This document shows, one piece after another, positions 26,000 to 33,738 of a stretch of DNA of 64,000 nt. Where the stretch lies: the NCBI RefSeq assembly GCF_040718835.1, contig NZ_JBFEFG010000259.1, positions 62,001 through 126,000 on the forward strand. The letters run 5' to 3'. The notes beneath the pieces were generated by a model that worked only from the letters and a program-made list of their open reading frames with translations, made no database searches and was not told the origin of the DNA. Source of the stretch: Bremerella sp. JC817 (GTDB lineage: Bacteria; Planctomycetota; Planctomycetia; Pirellulales; Pirellulaceae). The position numbers and the translations under genes are program-made. How positions within the stretch are numbered: the first letter of the stretch is position 1; each line of letters opens with the position of its first letter.

Positions 26000-26512
26000 A
26001 TGCGCCCTGACCCTCGCTCTGAGATTCGTATTTATCGCCACCCATGGATCTGGATCGGCATGCTGGCGATGAGCCTGCTTTTCATCGTTTCGATAGGAGC
26101 GGACTGGTTGGGGCTTGTTCCGCTGGGGTTCACTCAATTGCCGGGGCTTTCGACCATTTTTCTGATCTTTCTGATCCTGGTGGCCGGCTGGTCATCCGTC
26201 ATGATCTGGTTTCGGCGGCAAGCGGTACTGATCATTCGCCACAGCGACATCACGCTGGTCCATGCCGTGCTGCCGACCTGCCAGGCGACGATTCCTTTCG
26301 AGCAAATCACGAATATCACCACCAGTTGGCAGCCTGATACGGTGCCCAGCTACCTGATCGTGCACGTCAACAAGCTCGATCCAGCGGTCGATAACTCAGG
26401 CATCTGGGAGAAAATCGAAGGGAACAAACGTTTCTATGAGTGCTCGAACCTGACACAAAACGCGCCGCAACTTGCCAGCATCATCACCTCTCGGCTGACC
26501 GCGCGATCATAA
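26000..26512 (+). CDS. Two-TM membrane protein with PH-like domain
   Basis: About 170 aa; ATG 26000 chosen (a TTG lies six bases upstream). Two hydrophobic hairpin helices (IWIGMLAMSLLFIVSIGADW and STIFLIFLILVAGWSSVMIW) are followed by a soluble beta-rich domain (AVLIIRHSDITLVHAVLP, TIPFEQITNITTSWQPD), a layout like bacterial PH (DUF304-type) membrane proteins. It starts the cellular gene block between phage blocks C and D. Not phage-like. Confidence 0.65.
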   Translation: MRPDPRSEIRIYRHPWIWIGMLAMSLLFIVSIGADWLGLVPLGFTQLPGLSTIFLIFLILVAGWSSVMIWFRRQAVLIIRHSDITLVHAVLPTCQATIPFEQITNITTSWQPDTVPSYLIVHVNKLDPAVDNSGIWEKIEGNKRFYECSNLTQNAPQLASIITSRLTARS

Positions 26513-26607
26513 CGTGACCACCCCCGCGCCAATTTCTTGCGTTTCTCGCACGAGCCGGTAAAGTCTTGGCTAAGGAACAGAATTCTTTAAGAGGCTAACT
26601 AAACCGG

Positions 26608-27399
26608 ATGAACACAACGGAGACGCGCGGGCTTGCGTCACGCCGTGTTGTGCCGCGACTGATCGCGATTGGTATCGCCGCGATTGGCGTGGTATTACTT
26701 TGGCAGTGGCTTGATTCCGTCAAACGGCAAGAGGCGCTGGAGCAATTAGTGGCGGCCGGCGCCGACGTGACCGACTTCGCTGGTCGGAAGTCGAGTGTCT
26801 GTCTGCCGAAAACGGCCGACAAAGCGGTCGCTATGCCGTTATTGGTCAACCTGTCGGACCTTTGGTTCTTGGAGGTTCGCAAGCCAGACTTCAACGATCA
26901 AGACCTCGCGCGCTTGAACCCTCTGAAAAAGCTCGAGCTTCTCGCCCTGCCGGACACGCAGGTCACTGGGGAAGGATTCGCGGGCTTTACCAAGCATACG
27001 CAGCTATACCTGGTGAACGTGAGTGGTTGCCCATTGTCGGCCAAGGGATTGAAACATCTTTCCGTCATTCCTTCGCTCGACTATCTGAACGCCGGCCGAA
27101 CCAACCTAACGGCCAAGCACCTGCAAGCGATGCAGGAACTGAAAGTTCGCCTGCTGAGCGTGGTCGAAGCCCACGTCGATCACGTGGAATTGCAAAACCT
27201 GCTGAAGACAGGCCAGATTCAAGAGGTCGATCTGACCGATACGAACCTGAGCATGAAAGAAATCGACGACCTTCGCGCGGCAGTACCGCAGGTCAAAATT
27301 CACGCCATGTCGTCGCACACAAAAGCCTTGCGGCAGACCGCCATTCCCGAAGACTCGTTACTTGCAGAGCCCCCGGCAGACGATGACGCACAACCCTAA
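26608..27399 (+). CDS. Membrane-anchored leucine-rich repeat protein
   Basis: N-terminal TM (VVPRLIAIGIAAIGVVLLWQW, about 14-34) then LRR-like 24-residue units: LVNLSDLWFLEVRKPDFNDQ, LNPLKKLELLALPDTQVTGE, LSVIPSLDYLNAGRTNLTAK. Ends in an acidic tail with PPADDDAQP. Planctomycetes carry many such RNI/LRR proteins, generally predicted to bind proteins outside the cytoplasm. It is convergent with paralogue 2. Confidence 0.8.
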   Translation: MNTTETRGLASRRVVPRLIAIGIAAIGVVLLWQWLDSVKRQEALEQLVAAGADVTDFAGRKSSVCLPKTADKAVAMPLLVNLSDLWFLEVRKPDFNDQDLARLNPLKKLELLALPDTQVTGEGFAGFTKHTQLYLVNVSGCPLSAKGLKHLSVIPSLDYLNAGRTNLTAKHLQAMQELKVRLLSVVEAHVDHVELQNLLKTGQIQEVDLTDTNLSMKEIDDLRAAVPQVKIHAMSSHTKALRQTAIPEDSLLAEPPADDDAQP

Positions 27400-27414
27400 T
27401 GGAATCCGCGCGAT

Positions 27415-27807
27415 TCATTTCGTTTCGCGCTGCTGTTCCAACGTGAAGACAATACCATGGGCAGCGCTATAGATCGCTCCGATAATCAGAAATCCAAAGC
27501 CGATCACTAATAGCACAAGGAAGAGCGGATAGGGTACGCCCACAAACACAAGCACGGGCGACGCCAACAATGCCAGCCATCCGGCCATCAGGTAACCTGT
27601 CGCATACCAGCCCAAGCGGCCTTGGGCCGAACGTGGACGTTGAGGCGTTAACGACTGCTTGGGGTCTTCTCCGTCGATACGACGAATGCTGGTGATCTCG
27701 TAGCCAACCTGCTCAACGGCAGCCCGAGCCTCTTCTTCGCTAGGTGCCACCACCAACTGACTGAACGGCATTTTATTGGGCGCACGACCGGCGACAGAGA
27801 ACTTCAT
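27415..27807 (-). CDS. Small membrane protein with GspF-N-like domain, paralogue 2
   Basis: The ATG at 27805-27807 opens MKFSVAGRAPNKMPFSQLVV, which aligns with the other three copies; the longer upstream frame is low-complexity and does not. After the ~45-residue domain (AARAAVEQVGYEITSIRRI-like) come two TM segments (LGWYATGYLMAGWLALLAS, FLVLLVIGFGFLIIGAIYSA). It is 41 bases downstream of paralogue 3, so the two form a small minus-strand operon. Confidence 0.7.
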   Translation of the reverse strand: MKFSVAGRAPNKMPFSQLVVAPSEEEARAAVEQVGYEITSIRRIDGEDPKQSLTPQRPRSAQGRLGWYATGYLMAGWLALLASPVLVFVGVPYPLFLVLLVIGFGFLIIGAIYSAAHGIVFTLEQQRETK

Positions 27808-27848
27808 GGCATTCCTTCTTGGGGCAGAGATGCATTGGCCTGGCGGGT

Positions 27849-28286
27849 TTAGTCGGAACTGGCCTCGTCCAACGCTCGCGCTGGCCGATCCAATTCCCGT
27901 GTTGCCAGCGCAATATATCGGACCCGCCGCGTGAAACCAATTTGCAGCAAGATCATTCCCAACACCAGCAGCATGGCAGGAAGCAGGAAGATCGGAATCA
28001 GGCATACAACGAAGAGCACGGAAAACAGAATCGATAACCAGCCCAACGCCAGAAGCGAGTTCCCAGAATTACCCAGCCTCAGCACCGTCGAATCCGCCGT
28101 CTGCGGTAGCGCTAGGTATTGGGGTGGAAGAGGCAGATCTTGTTGGCCGATTGGTTGAAGGCGACTCAGGGTGATCTGTTCCTTCGCCGCGTAGGCCCGC
28201 GCCTCGGCCTCGTCACTGGCCTCAATCATCCGATTCACCGGCATTCCATTAGAAGCCGTGCCAGAAATCGAGAAGAACCTAACCAT
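27849..28286 (-). CDS. Small membrane protein with GspF-N-like domain, paralogue 3
   Basis: ATG at 28284-28286 (a GTG lies one codon upstream). MVRFFSISGTASNGMPVNRM and EASDEAEARAYAAKEQITLS match the shared domain. Two TM helices follow (LLALGWLSILFSVLFVVCLI, IFLLPAMLLVLGMILLQIGF), then a charged tail (ALATRELDRPARALDEASSD). It is first in the operon with paralogue 2. Its promoter would lie in the 28287-28520 interval, which diverges from the HEPN-like gene. Confidence 0.72.
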   Translation of the reverse strand: MVRFFSISGTASNGMPVNRMIEASDEAEARAYAAKEQITLSRLQPIGQQDLPLPPQYLALPQTADSTVLRLGNSGNSLLALGWLSILFSVLFVVCLIPIFLLPAMLLVLGMILLQIGFTRRVRYIALATRELDRPARALDEASSD

Positions 28287-28520
28287 CACGAAACGCCTTG
28301 GAAGTTGGAGATGAACGAGTGGAAGTTGGCTAAAGTAAAGCAGGAAGTGGGGCCGTGCAAGATTACCCTAGAACTTGAACGTTCGTCTCTCACATTTAGA
28401 TATAACAACGGATGTATATCCACTTTCTTAATATTCGCAGGATTTCCTTGCATGCCAATTCAACTTTGCTAGGCTGATGCTCGCAACCTGACACACCACC
28501 TCGTTGAGGGAAGAACGACC

Positions 28521-29384
28521 ATGATCCGTAGCTTTTTTAAGCGTCTTCGTTCTGCGACTTCGGGGCGTTGGATGGGCGTGACTGACTTGTCGCGGATTGC
28601 TACCTTTCTCTTCTGTTGTACCCTGATTGCGGCCTACGTCACCTTCTTTGTCGCCAGCTCGTTGATCTGGGCATTCGCCGCGCAGATGAGCGGAATGTTG
28701 CTCGGCTTTCTGTTTGGAATTCCGAAGGTACAGCAAGGAGCAAGCCCCGAGGATGGCCGCTATCAGCAACAGGTCAACACAAACCTCGAACAGGTCTCGG
28801 ACTGGGTCACCAAGATTATTGTTGGGATTAGCCTGGTCCAGTTGCAGCAGATCCCTGGTTTGTTTCAATCGCTGGTCGAATATATTGCCCTCGACAGTAA
28901 CATCTCACTGGGAACGATCGGTGCAATTCTGGTGATGTTCTCGGTGCTGGGGTTCTTCACCGGTTATCTGCTGACACGTGTTTTCCTGGCCCCCGCTTTT
29001 CGCGAGGCCGATCTGGCCGCGATACAGTTCCAGCAGGAAATGGAAGAACTGCAATCGGTCACAGAGACTCCGACCAACGAAATCACGACGCTTAGCGTCG
29101 ATCTTGCGCGAAGCCCTCGGGATGCCATTCTTGATGCGTGGCTTGATGTTGTCGATGCCTTGAAACTGAAATTAAAAGAGAACGACAAGCCATACACGGC
29201 CGAATATCGCCTGGAGCATACCGCCTTAAGCAACGGTCTGATCAATCAGAAGCAATTTCTCACCATCCAGTCGATGCGAAAAATTCGCAACACAGCGGTA
29301 CACTCGCCAGACCTTTCCATCCCCGACGAAGATGTCCGAAAGTTTGTGAACGAAGCCACCACGTTGACGACTCAATTGAAGTAA
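28521..29384 (+). CDS. Four-TM protein with C-terminal HEPN-like RNxxxH domain
   Basis: 287 aa. TM segments at about 27-48, 50-68, 96-114 and 131-152. The motif MLLGFLFGIPKV followed by NTNLEQVSDWVTKIIVG is a recognisable membrane-domain pattern found in some predicted sensor/effector proteins. The C-terminal ~90 residues are all helical and include RKIRNTAVHSPDLSIPDED, an R-x4-H motif (R256, H261) of the HEPN/DUF4145 type. HEPN domains are often RNases in defence or stress systems, but many RNxxxH proteins are inactive, so this is only a candidate. It diverges from the paralogue 2/3 operon. Confidence 0.68.
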   Translation: MIRSFFKRLRSATSGRWMGVTDLSRIATFLFCCTLIAAYVTFFVASSLIWAFAAQMSGMLLGFLFGIPKVQQGASPEDGRYQQQVNTNLEQVSDWVTKIIVGISLVQLQQIPGLFQSLVEYIALDSNISLGTIGAILVMFSVLGFFTGYLLTRVFLAPAFREADLAAIQFQQEMEELQSVTETPTNEITTLSVDLARSPRDAILDAWLDVVDALKLKLKENDKPYTAEYRLEHTALSNGLINQKQFLTIQSMRKIRNTAVHSPDLSIPDEDVRKFVNEATTLTTQLK

Positions 29385-29643
29385 TTGCTTGTCGCAATCG
29401 GCATCCCTATTCTGGGCCACTGTTGCTCGGCTTTCCCGCAGCCCAATCGTCCGTTTTGCTCGGTCAAAACCGGGCAATTGTTCGGTCCAACATTTACTTC
29501 CGGAAACTTTCCCGTAGCAGGCTGCTGGCTTGGTTTTCGTGGATTGGGGGTGACCTATAATGGAGTGTTTCACGAAGGGTACTGGGTGCTCTCTGGGTAA
29601 GTGCCAGCTTTCGTGAAAGGCTTTCACTCAGGGCGACATCGAT

Positions 29644-30561
29644 TTGGCACGGCAGCGATCGATTGAAGAAGTCTATACGGAAGTAACCCGCGCCGCGTTA
29701 CTCGGGCTGGCGGTGAACTTCATGCTTGGCCTGGTCAAGCTGATTGGCGGGATCGTCGGGCATTCGTTCGCGCTGATCGCCGACGCCGTGAATTCGATTG
29801 GCGATGTCGTCACCACGGTCGCCGTTCTCTTTGCGTTACGCGTGGCGCAGCATCCTCCGGATGAAGAGCATCCTTATGGGCATACCCGTGCCGAAGGGAT
29901 TGCGGCTTCCAATGTCGCGCTGCTGGTGATTGTTTCTGCTTTGATGGTCGGGTGGGAAGCACTGCAGCGGATCGGCGATCAACACGTGACGCCGCCGATC
30001 TGGACCTTATGGATCGCCGGGGCGAACGTTCTGATCAAAGAAGGTTTGTACCAATACAAAGTCCGCGTCGGCCGCCGCACCGGTTCCGCCGCGATCATTG
30101 CCAACGCCTGGGACCATCGCTCCGACGCGTTCTGCTCGCTGGCAGTGCTGATTGGGCTTAGCGCGATTCGCTTTGGTGGTCCGATGTTCGTGTGGGCGGA
30201 TGAAGTCGCCTCGCTGGTCGTGGTCACCGCGATCGTCTGGTCCGGCATTCAGCTGTTCCGCAACAGTGCCAACGAATTGATGGACGTGCAAGCCGATGCC
30301 GAGTTCGTCGATCAGATTCGTGCCACCGCACTGCAGGTCGCTGGTGTTGAAAACGTCGAAACGTTGTGGGTTCGCAAGTCAGGCCTCGAGTACTTCGCCG
30401 ACATCCATATTGAAGTCGACCAGCATATGACCGTCGCCGCAGGCCACCGGATCGGACACCAGGTGAAAGATCGCCTCATCCAAGACTTCCCGAACCTGCG
30501 AGACGTGCTGGTCCATCTCGAACCGTTTCCCCACTTGCATGGTAAGGACGCCGAAGTCTAG
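29644..30561 (+). CDS. Cation diffusion facilitator (CDF) metal exporter
   Basis: TTG start, 305 aa. Six TM helices (LLGLAVNFMLGLVKLIGG onward) and a C-terminal ferredoxin-like cytoplasmic domain (VENVETLWVRKSGLEYFADI, HRIGHQVKDRLIQDFPN, VLVHLEPFPHLHG). Metal site residues: TM2 has N-x3-D (VNSIGD) and TM5 has D-x3-D (AWDHRSDA), whereas zinc exporters usually have H/D-x3-D in these places. That arrangement is more like manganese-type CDFs; this is inference. It exports divalent metal by proton antiport across the inner membrane. Confidence 0.88.
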   Translation: MARQRSIEEVYTEVTRAALLGLAVNFMLGLVKLIGGIVGHSFALIADAVNSIGDVVTTVAVLFALRVAQHPPDEEHPYGHTRAEGIAASNVALLVIVSALMVGWEALQRIGDQHVTPPIWTLWIAGANVLIKEGLYQYKVRVGRRTGSAAIIANAWDHRSDAFCSLAVLIGLSAIRFGGPMFVWADEVASLVVVTAIVWSGIQLFRNSANELMDVQADAEFVDQIRATALQVAGVENVETLWVRKSGLEYFADIHIEVDQHMTVAAGHRIGHQVKDRLIQDFPNLRDVLVHLEPFPHLHGKDAEV

Positions 30562-30624
30562 GCTCCGGTGGCTTGTATGGGGACGGCGAAAAGCACTGCA
30601 TCGCCAGAGCGTTCCGCAAAGAAG

Positions 30625-30663
30625 GACCATCTGGCAACCCCGAGCCGACATTGCCAGATGGTC
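30625..30663. terminator. Bidirectional hairpin between convergent genes
   Basis: GACCATCTGGCAA (30625-30637) and TTGCCAGATGGTC (30651-30663) pair perfectly over 13 bp with a 13-base loop. It lies between the stop of the CDF gene and the stop of the convergent cytochrome gene, so it can serve both. Confidence 0.72.
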
Positions 30664-30679
30664 GATCGCATCACGCGAA

Positions 30680-31156
30680 CTACGGAGTCAGAATGTGTTC
30701 GCCATGGGCAAACTGATGGTGGCAAGCGTTGCAGCTTTGGACCATCGATTCGTAATTCTTCTTTGCCGTGGCGAAGTCTTTGGCCTGCGAAGCGCGATAG
30801 AATTTACCGCCGAAATCACGCACGCCGACGCTGTGCTTGAGCCAGTCGGCACTATCTTCTTTCGGCACTCGTGCCAGCAGCAGGTTGCCCCCTTCCGCTA
30901 GTTTTAGCGAACCTTCCTTCAGCACTTTCCAACCAGCGTTGTCGACCGGTGCTTCCGCCATCGCTGGCTTCAGTCGCTTGAAGGTGGGCTGAAAGACATA
31001 CTCCATGAACTCGTGCATGTCAGGCTCGACCGGGACCGGGCCTTCCGCCTTAGGCGATGGGTCAGCGGCTTGCACCTTCGGCGACGAGACCAGCAAACTA
31101 CCCACGCCCAGCAGGGCGATCAGGGCCAACGAAAACAAAGAGAGCGAACGTTTCAT
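30680..31156 (-). CDS. Periplasmic c-type cytochrome, c'-like, 158 aa
   Basis: Sec signal peptide (LFSLALIALLGVGSLLVSS...VQA) cleaved near residue 30. One heme site CNACH is located near the C-terminus (residues 142-146), the position found in cytochrome c' type four-helix bundles. Preceding helices (HEFMEYVFQPTFKRLKPAMA, GWKVLKEGSLKLAEGGNLLL, AKKNYESMVQSCNACHHQF) fit that fold. Such proteins bind heme in the periplasm and can bind NO or act in electron transfer. Common as planctomycete 'cytochrome c' solo genes. Confidence 0.85.
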   Translation of the reverse strand: MKRSLSLFSLALIALLGVGSLLVSSPKVQAADPSPKAEGPVPVEPDMHEFMEYVFQPTFKRLKPAMAEAPVDNAGWKVLKEGSLKLAEGGNLLLARVPKEDSADWLKHSVGVRDFGGKFYRASQAKDFATAKKNYESMVQSCNACHHQFAHGEHILTP

Positions 31157-31340
31157 AAATCAATTCCTTAATGAACTAGCAGAAAACAAAACCAATCGGC
31201 GCCGTTCCAGCCACCACCTCTCGGCAGCGCGCATCACAGCACACGATTCATTCCAAGCAGATTCCCTGAAGCGCAGGCAGATCCCTGACCCAGGGCGACG
31301 TCGACAAGACGTAATCGTGAAAGAATTCAGACGCCGTGCG

Positions 31341-31733
31341 TTAGATCAGCAGGACGCCCAAACGAAGATAGAGAGGTTGCCGATGCGCGGCCTGATGGAG
31401 CGCGGCCACGCATTTGGTGGGCGGCAGGGGCGACGTAAGTTCCAACGAAGTCGCGACAGCCACATTACTGACATGCTTTGGCTGGGTTGTCTCCGAGGTC
31501 TCTTCGATCACCGCGCGAGGCAGCGGCGCGGTCGCTTGCGAAGAAGGCGTGACATGCCAATGCCAGCGCTTACCCAGATCGTTTCCCGTACCTGCCGGAT
31601 GATAGGCCTGCAGATGCGAAGCCAACTGCACGACATCCATTTCGCCGTGCGAATGCCCCCATGGAAGCGGAATCCGCGACAAGCAGAGAACGAGCGTCAG
31701 TACGACGATTCGATTCAAGCTTGGCACAACCAT
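31341..31733 (-). CDS. Secreted small hypothetical protein, 130 aa
   Basis: N-terminal hydrophobic signal (VVLTLVLCLSRIPLPWGHS) runs into HSHGEMDVVQLASHLQAYHP. Histidines cluster (HSHG, HLQAYHP, RWHWHV), suggesting possible metal binding. The middle is Thr/Ser/Pro-rich and low-complexity. It lies near the CDF exporter and cytochrome genes; a periplasmic metal-related role is a guess from His content only. Confidence 0.5.
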   Translation of the reverse strand: MVVPSLNRIVVLTLVLCLSRIPLPWGHSHGEMDVVQLASHLQAYHPAGTGNDLGKRWHWHVTPSSQATAPLPRAVIEETSETTQPKHVSNVAVATSLELTSPLPPTKCVAALHQAAHRQPLYLRLGVLLI

Positions 31734-31806
31734 TCCTCCGGGAACAACAAGACAACAGCCTCCGATTCTAAGCCAACGCCCAGGCCGATTCTACACCCTG
31801 TTGCGA

Positions 31807-32328
31807 TCAATCAGCCTTGTCGAGTGCTTCACCGAATCTGGTAAGTAAAAAAACAATAGACAGCCCAACATAAAGAACTGCGGCGAGCACGAGCATCAAA
31901 GCGCCCAGAAACACTCCCAACATCGAACAAATGAGATTCCCAATCAAGGCATCACCTGCCAGATGAAACACATTAAGAGTACAAATCGCGAGTACCATCG
32001 TCCCAAACAGGGTCAGTAAAACGGTACCAACACTCGTATAGGTGTAGGGTCGGATGACCTTGAGGGCGGGACGGTCCTGCTTGCTTTTCGCGGGTTCTGG
32101 CTCAGGTGAAACGGGCTTTTTGAAAACGACTGGCGGTGGCATTGGTTTTTCGGGCGCCTGTTCCGGTACAGGTCCATCCGCTGCTGCTTCTTTTCCTTCC
32201 GGACTTACCCGCGTGATGCTGATGCCGTTCTCTTCCAGGTATTTGCGAACGGTTGCCTCATTCGGTCCCTCGATCGTTCGATTGAAGGGAGTCCCATCAC
32301 GCATCTTGCCCACGACCTTGAATTTCAT
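31807..32328 (-). CDS. Small membrane protein with GspF-N-like domain, paralogue 4
   Basis: 173 aa. MKFKVVGKMRDGTPFNRTIE and EATVRKYLEENGISITRVSP form the clearest match to the GspF N-terminal beta-beta-alpha motif (x-G-x-x-F-x-R-x-I-E then helix then beta). A Pro/Lys/Glu-rich linker (residues 45-90) leads to two TM helices (VGTVLLTLFGTMVLAICTLN, LGALMLVLAAVLYVGLSIVF). Longest of the four copies. It ends the cellular block before the portal gene and has its own likely promoter upstream of 32328. Confidence 0.75.
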   Translation of the reverse strand: MKFKVVGKMRDGTPFNRTIEGPNEATVRKYLEENGISITRVSPEGKEAAADGPVPEQAPEKPMPPPVVFKKPVSPEPEPAKSKQDRPALKVIRPYTYTSVGTVLLTLFGTMVLAICTLNVFHLAGDALIGNLICSMLGVFLGALMLVLAAVLYVGLSIVFLLTRFGEALDKAD

Positions 32329-32505
32329 GCCTGCCTCTTCTGAAAAAGGGAAATACAGCTTTGCCTGAGACTACTTGGCCGATTGGTGCAATTCAATCCG
32401 TTGCTGGCATGACCGAGTCGGTGTTCACGCGATGACCTGGACAAATCGAGGACGGGCCGTTCGATAAGGGGCGAATTTGTTTCCTCTTTGCCAGGGCTCA
32501 CACTT

Positions 32506-33738
32506 ATGTCGACGTTCTTTCAATCGGTTCGTTCGGTCTTCCAACGCACCCGCAAGTGGTTACTCGATAAGCCTCCGCTCAGTCGCGACTATCGCGATCG
32601 ATCGGGACCGCCGTGGCAACGGTTCTCGCTCGAGTCGTTGCCGCCATTCACCTTGTGGCAAGCCGACGTGATGTTGATGGATCCGCACGTCGTGTTTGGA
32701 CTCATGGTTCGCAACGGAGCGATTGCCCCGGCCCAGGTCAATTGGTCAGGCGATCCGCGCCAGGTTCGCTTCGCCCAGCAACAATGGAACCGCATCTGGC
32801 ACGACTTCGGCGGAGCCCTCTTACGCACGAAGCGGTACGGCTGGATGCCGTTCGAGGTGACCTATCACGAAATCGCTCAAGGTGAATTTCAAGGCATGCT
32901 GGGTGTGAAGGGATTGCACGACTTTCACCCGCGCGATGGCCGCGTCGTACTGCGTGGCAGCGAGAAAGCTGGCGTTCGCTTCGGATCGTCGCGCGACGCT
33001 GGCGATGGAATGCTTCCATTTCCTGCTTCGCTGTGGTGCACGTTCGACAGCCAGTTCGGCAATCCTTATGGGCGCTCGCTGAACCAGAACAGCTATGTCC
33101 CCTTCGAAGAGAAGTGGCGCGACCACGGAGCCAAAGATGTGCTGCGGCTGCGGATGATGAAGGATGGTTACAGCGGCGACATCTTCTGGGTCCCGGATCA
33201 GGTCATCGAGATTCCTGATCCGGTCACGCAGGAAAAGAAGCGGTACCACGCGATCGATCTCTTTCGCCGCGCGCAAGAAACGCGTCTGGCCGGGGCTTCG
33301 ATGACGCTGCCGCGTTTGTTCGGCAGTCACGGCGAAGAACTGACCGGCTACGAACCGCCGCACGACAACGGTCGGCCGGAAGGTATTCTCGAATGGAACG
33401 AACGGCTCGACTGGGAGATTTGGAAAGGGCAGGGCGTCATACGCGAAGTGTTCGAAGCCGCTTCGTCCGGCAGCGGATTCAGCGGACGTACCGTGCCGAT
33501 GATCCACTTCCTGGGCATGGTCACCGAAGAGTTCAAGTCGATTCTGGCCGATGTCATGCACGACCTTCTGCGTCCGCTCACGCACATCAACTTCGGCCGC
33601 GACCCCGACCTTTCCGCCGAAGTCCGCCCGCTGATGGAAACCTACGCCGAAGCGATGTCGGGCAGTGCGCTCGGGGGAAGTTCATTCGGCGGCAGCCGCA
33701 GTGATCCGGCCCGTCCGGCAGAAGGGAGTGAAGCATGA
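32506..33738 (+). CDS. Phage portal protein (DUF935/Mu gp29-like)
   Basis: The ATG at 32506 was chosen; an upstream TTG extension (MPGLTL) is unlikely. About 410 aa. Portal-type stretches: LWQADVMLMDPHVVFGLMVR, RTKRYGWMPFEVTYHEIA, GVKGLHDFHPRDGRVVLRGS, VPFEEKWRDHGAKDVLRLRM, AQETRLAGASMTLPRLFGS, GFSGRTVPMIHFLGMVTEEF. DUF935 proteins form the dodecameric ring through which DNA enters the head. It is 21 kb away from terL and 12 kb from the capsid gene, an unusual layout. It starts block D; the stop overlaps the next ATG. Confidence 0.85.
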   Translation: MSTFFQSVRSVFQRTRKWLLDKPPLSRDYRDRSGPPWQRFSLESLPPFTLWQADVMLMDPHVVFGLMVRNGAIAPAQVNWSGDPRQVRFAQQQWNRIWHDFGGALLRTKRYGWMPFEVTYHEIAQGEFQGMLGVKGLHDFHPRDGRVVLRGSEKAGVRFGSSRDAGDGMLPFPASLWCTFDSQFGNPYGRSLNQNSYVPFEEKWRDHGAKDVLRLRMMKDGYSGDIFWVPDQVIEIPDPVTQEKKRYHAIDLFRRAQETRLAGASMTLPRLFGSHGEELTGYEPPHDNGRPEGILEWNERLDWEIWKGQGVIREVFEAASSGSGFSGRTVPMIHFLGMVTEEFKSILADVMHDLLRPLTHINFGRDPDLSAEVRPLMETYAEAMSGSALGGSSFGGSRSDPARPAEGSEA

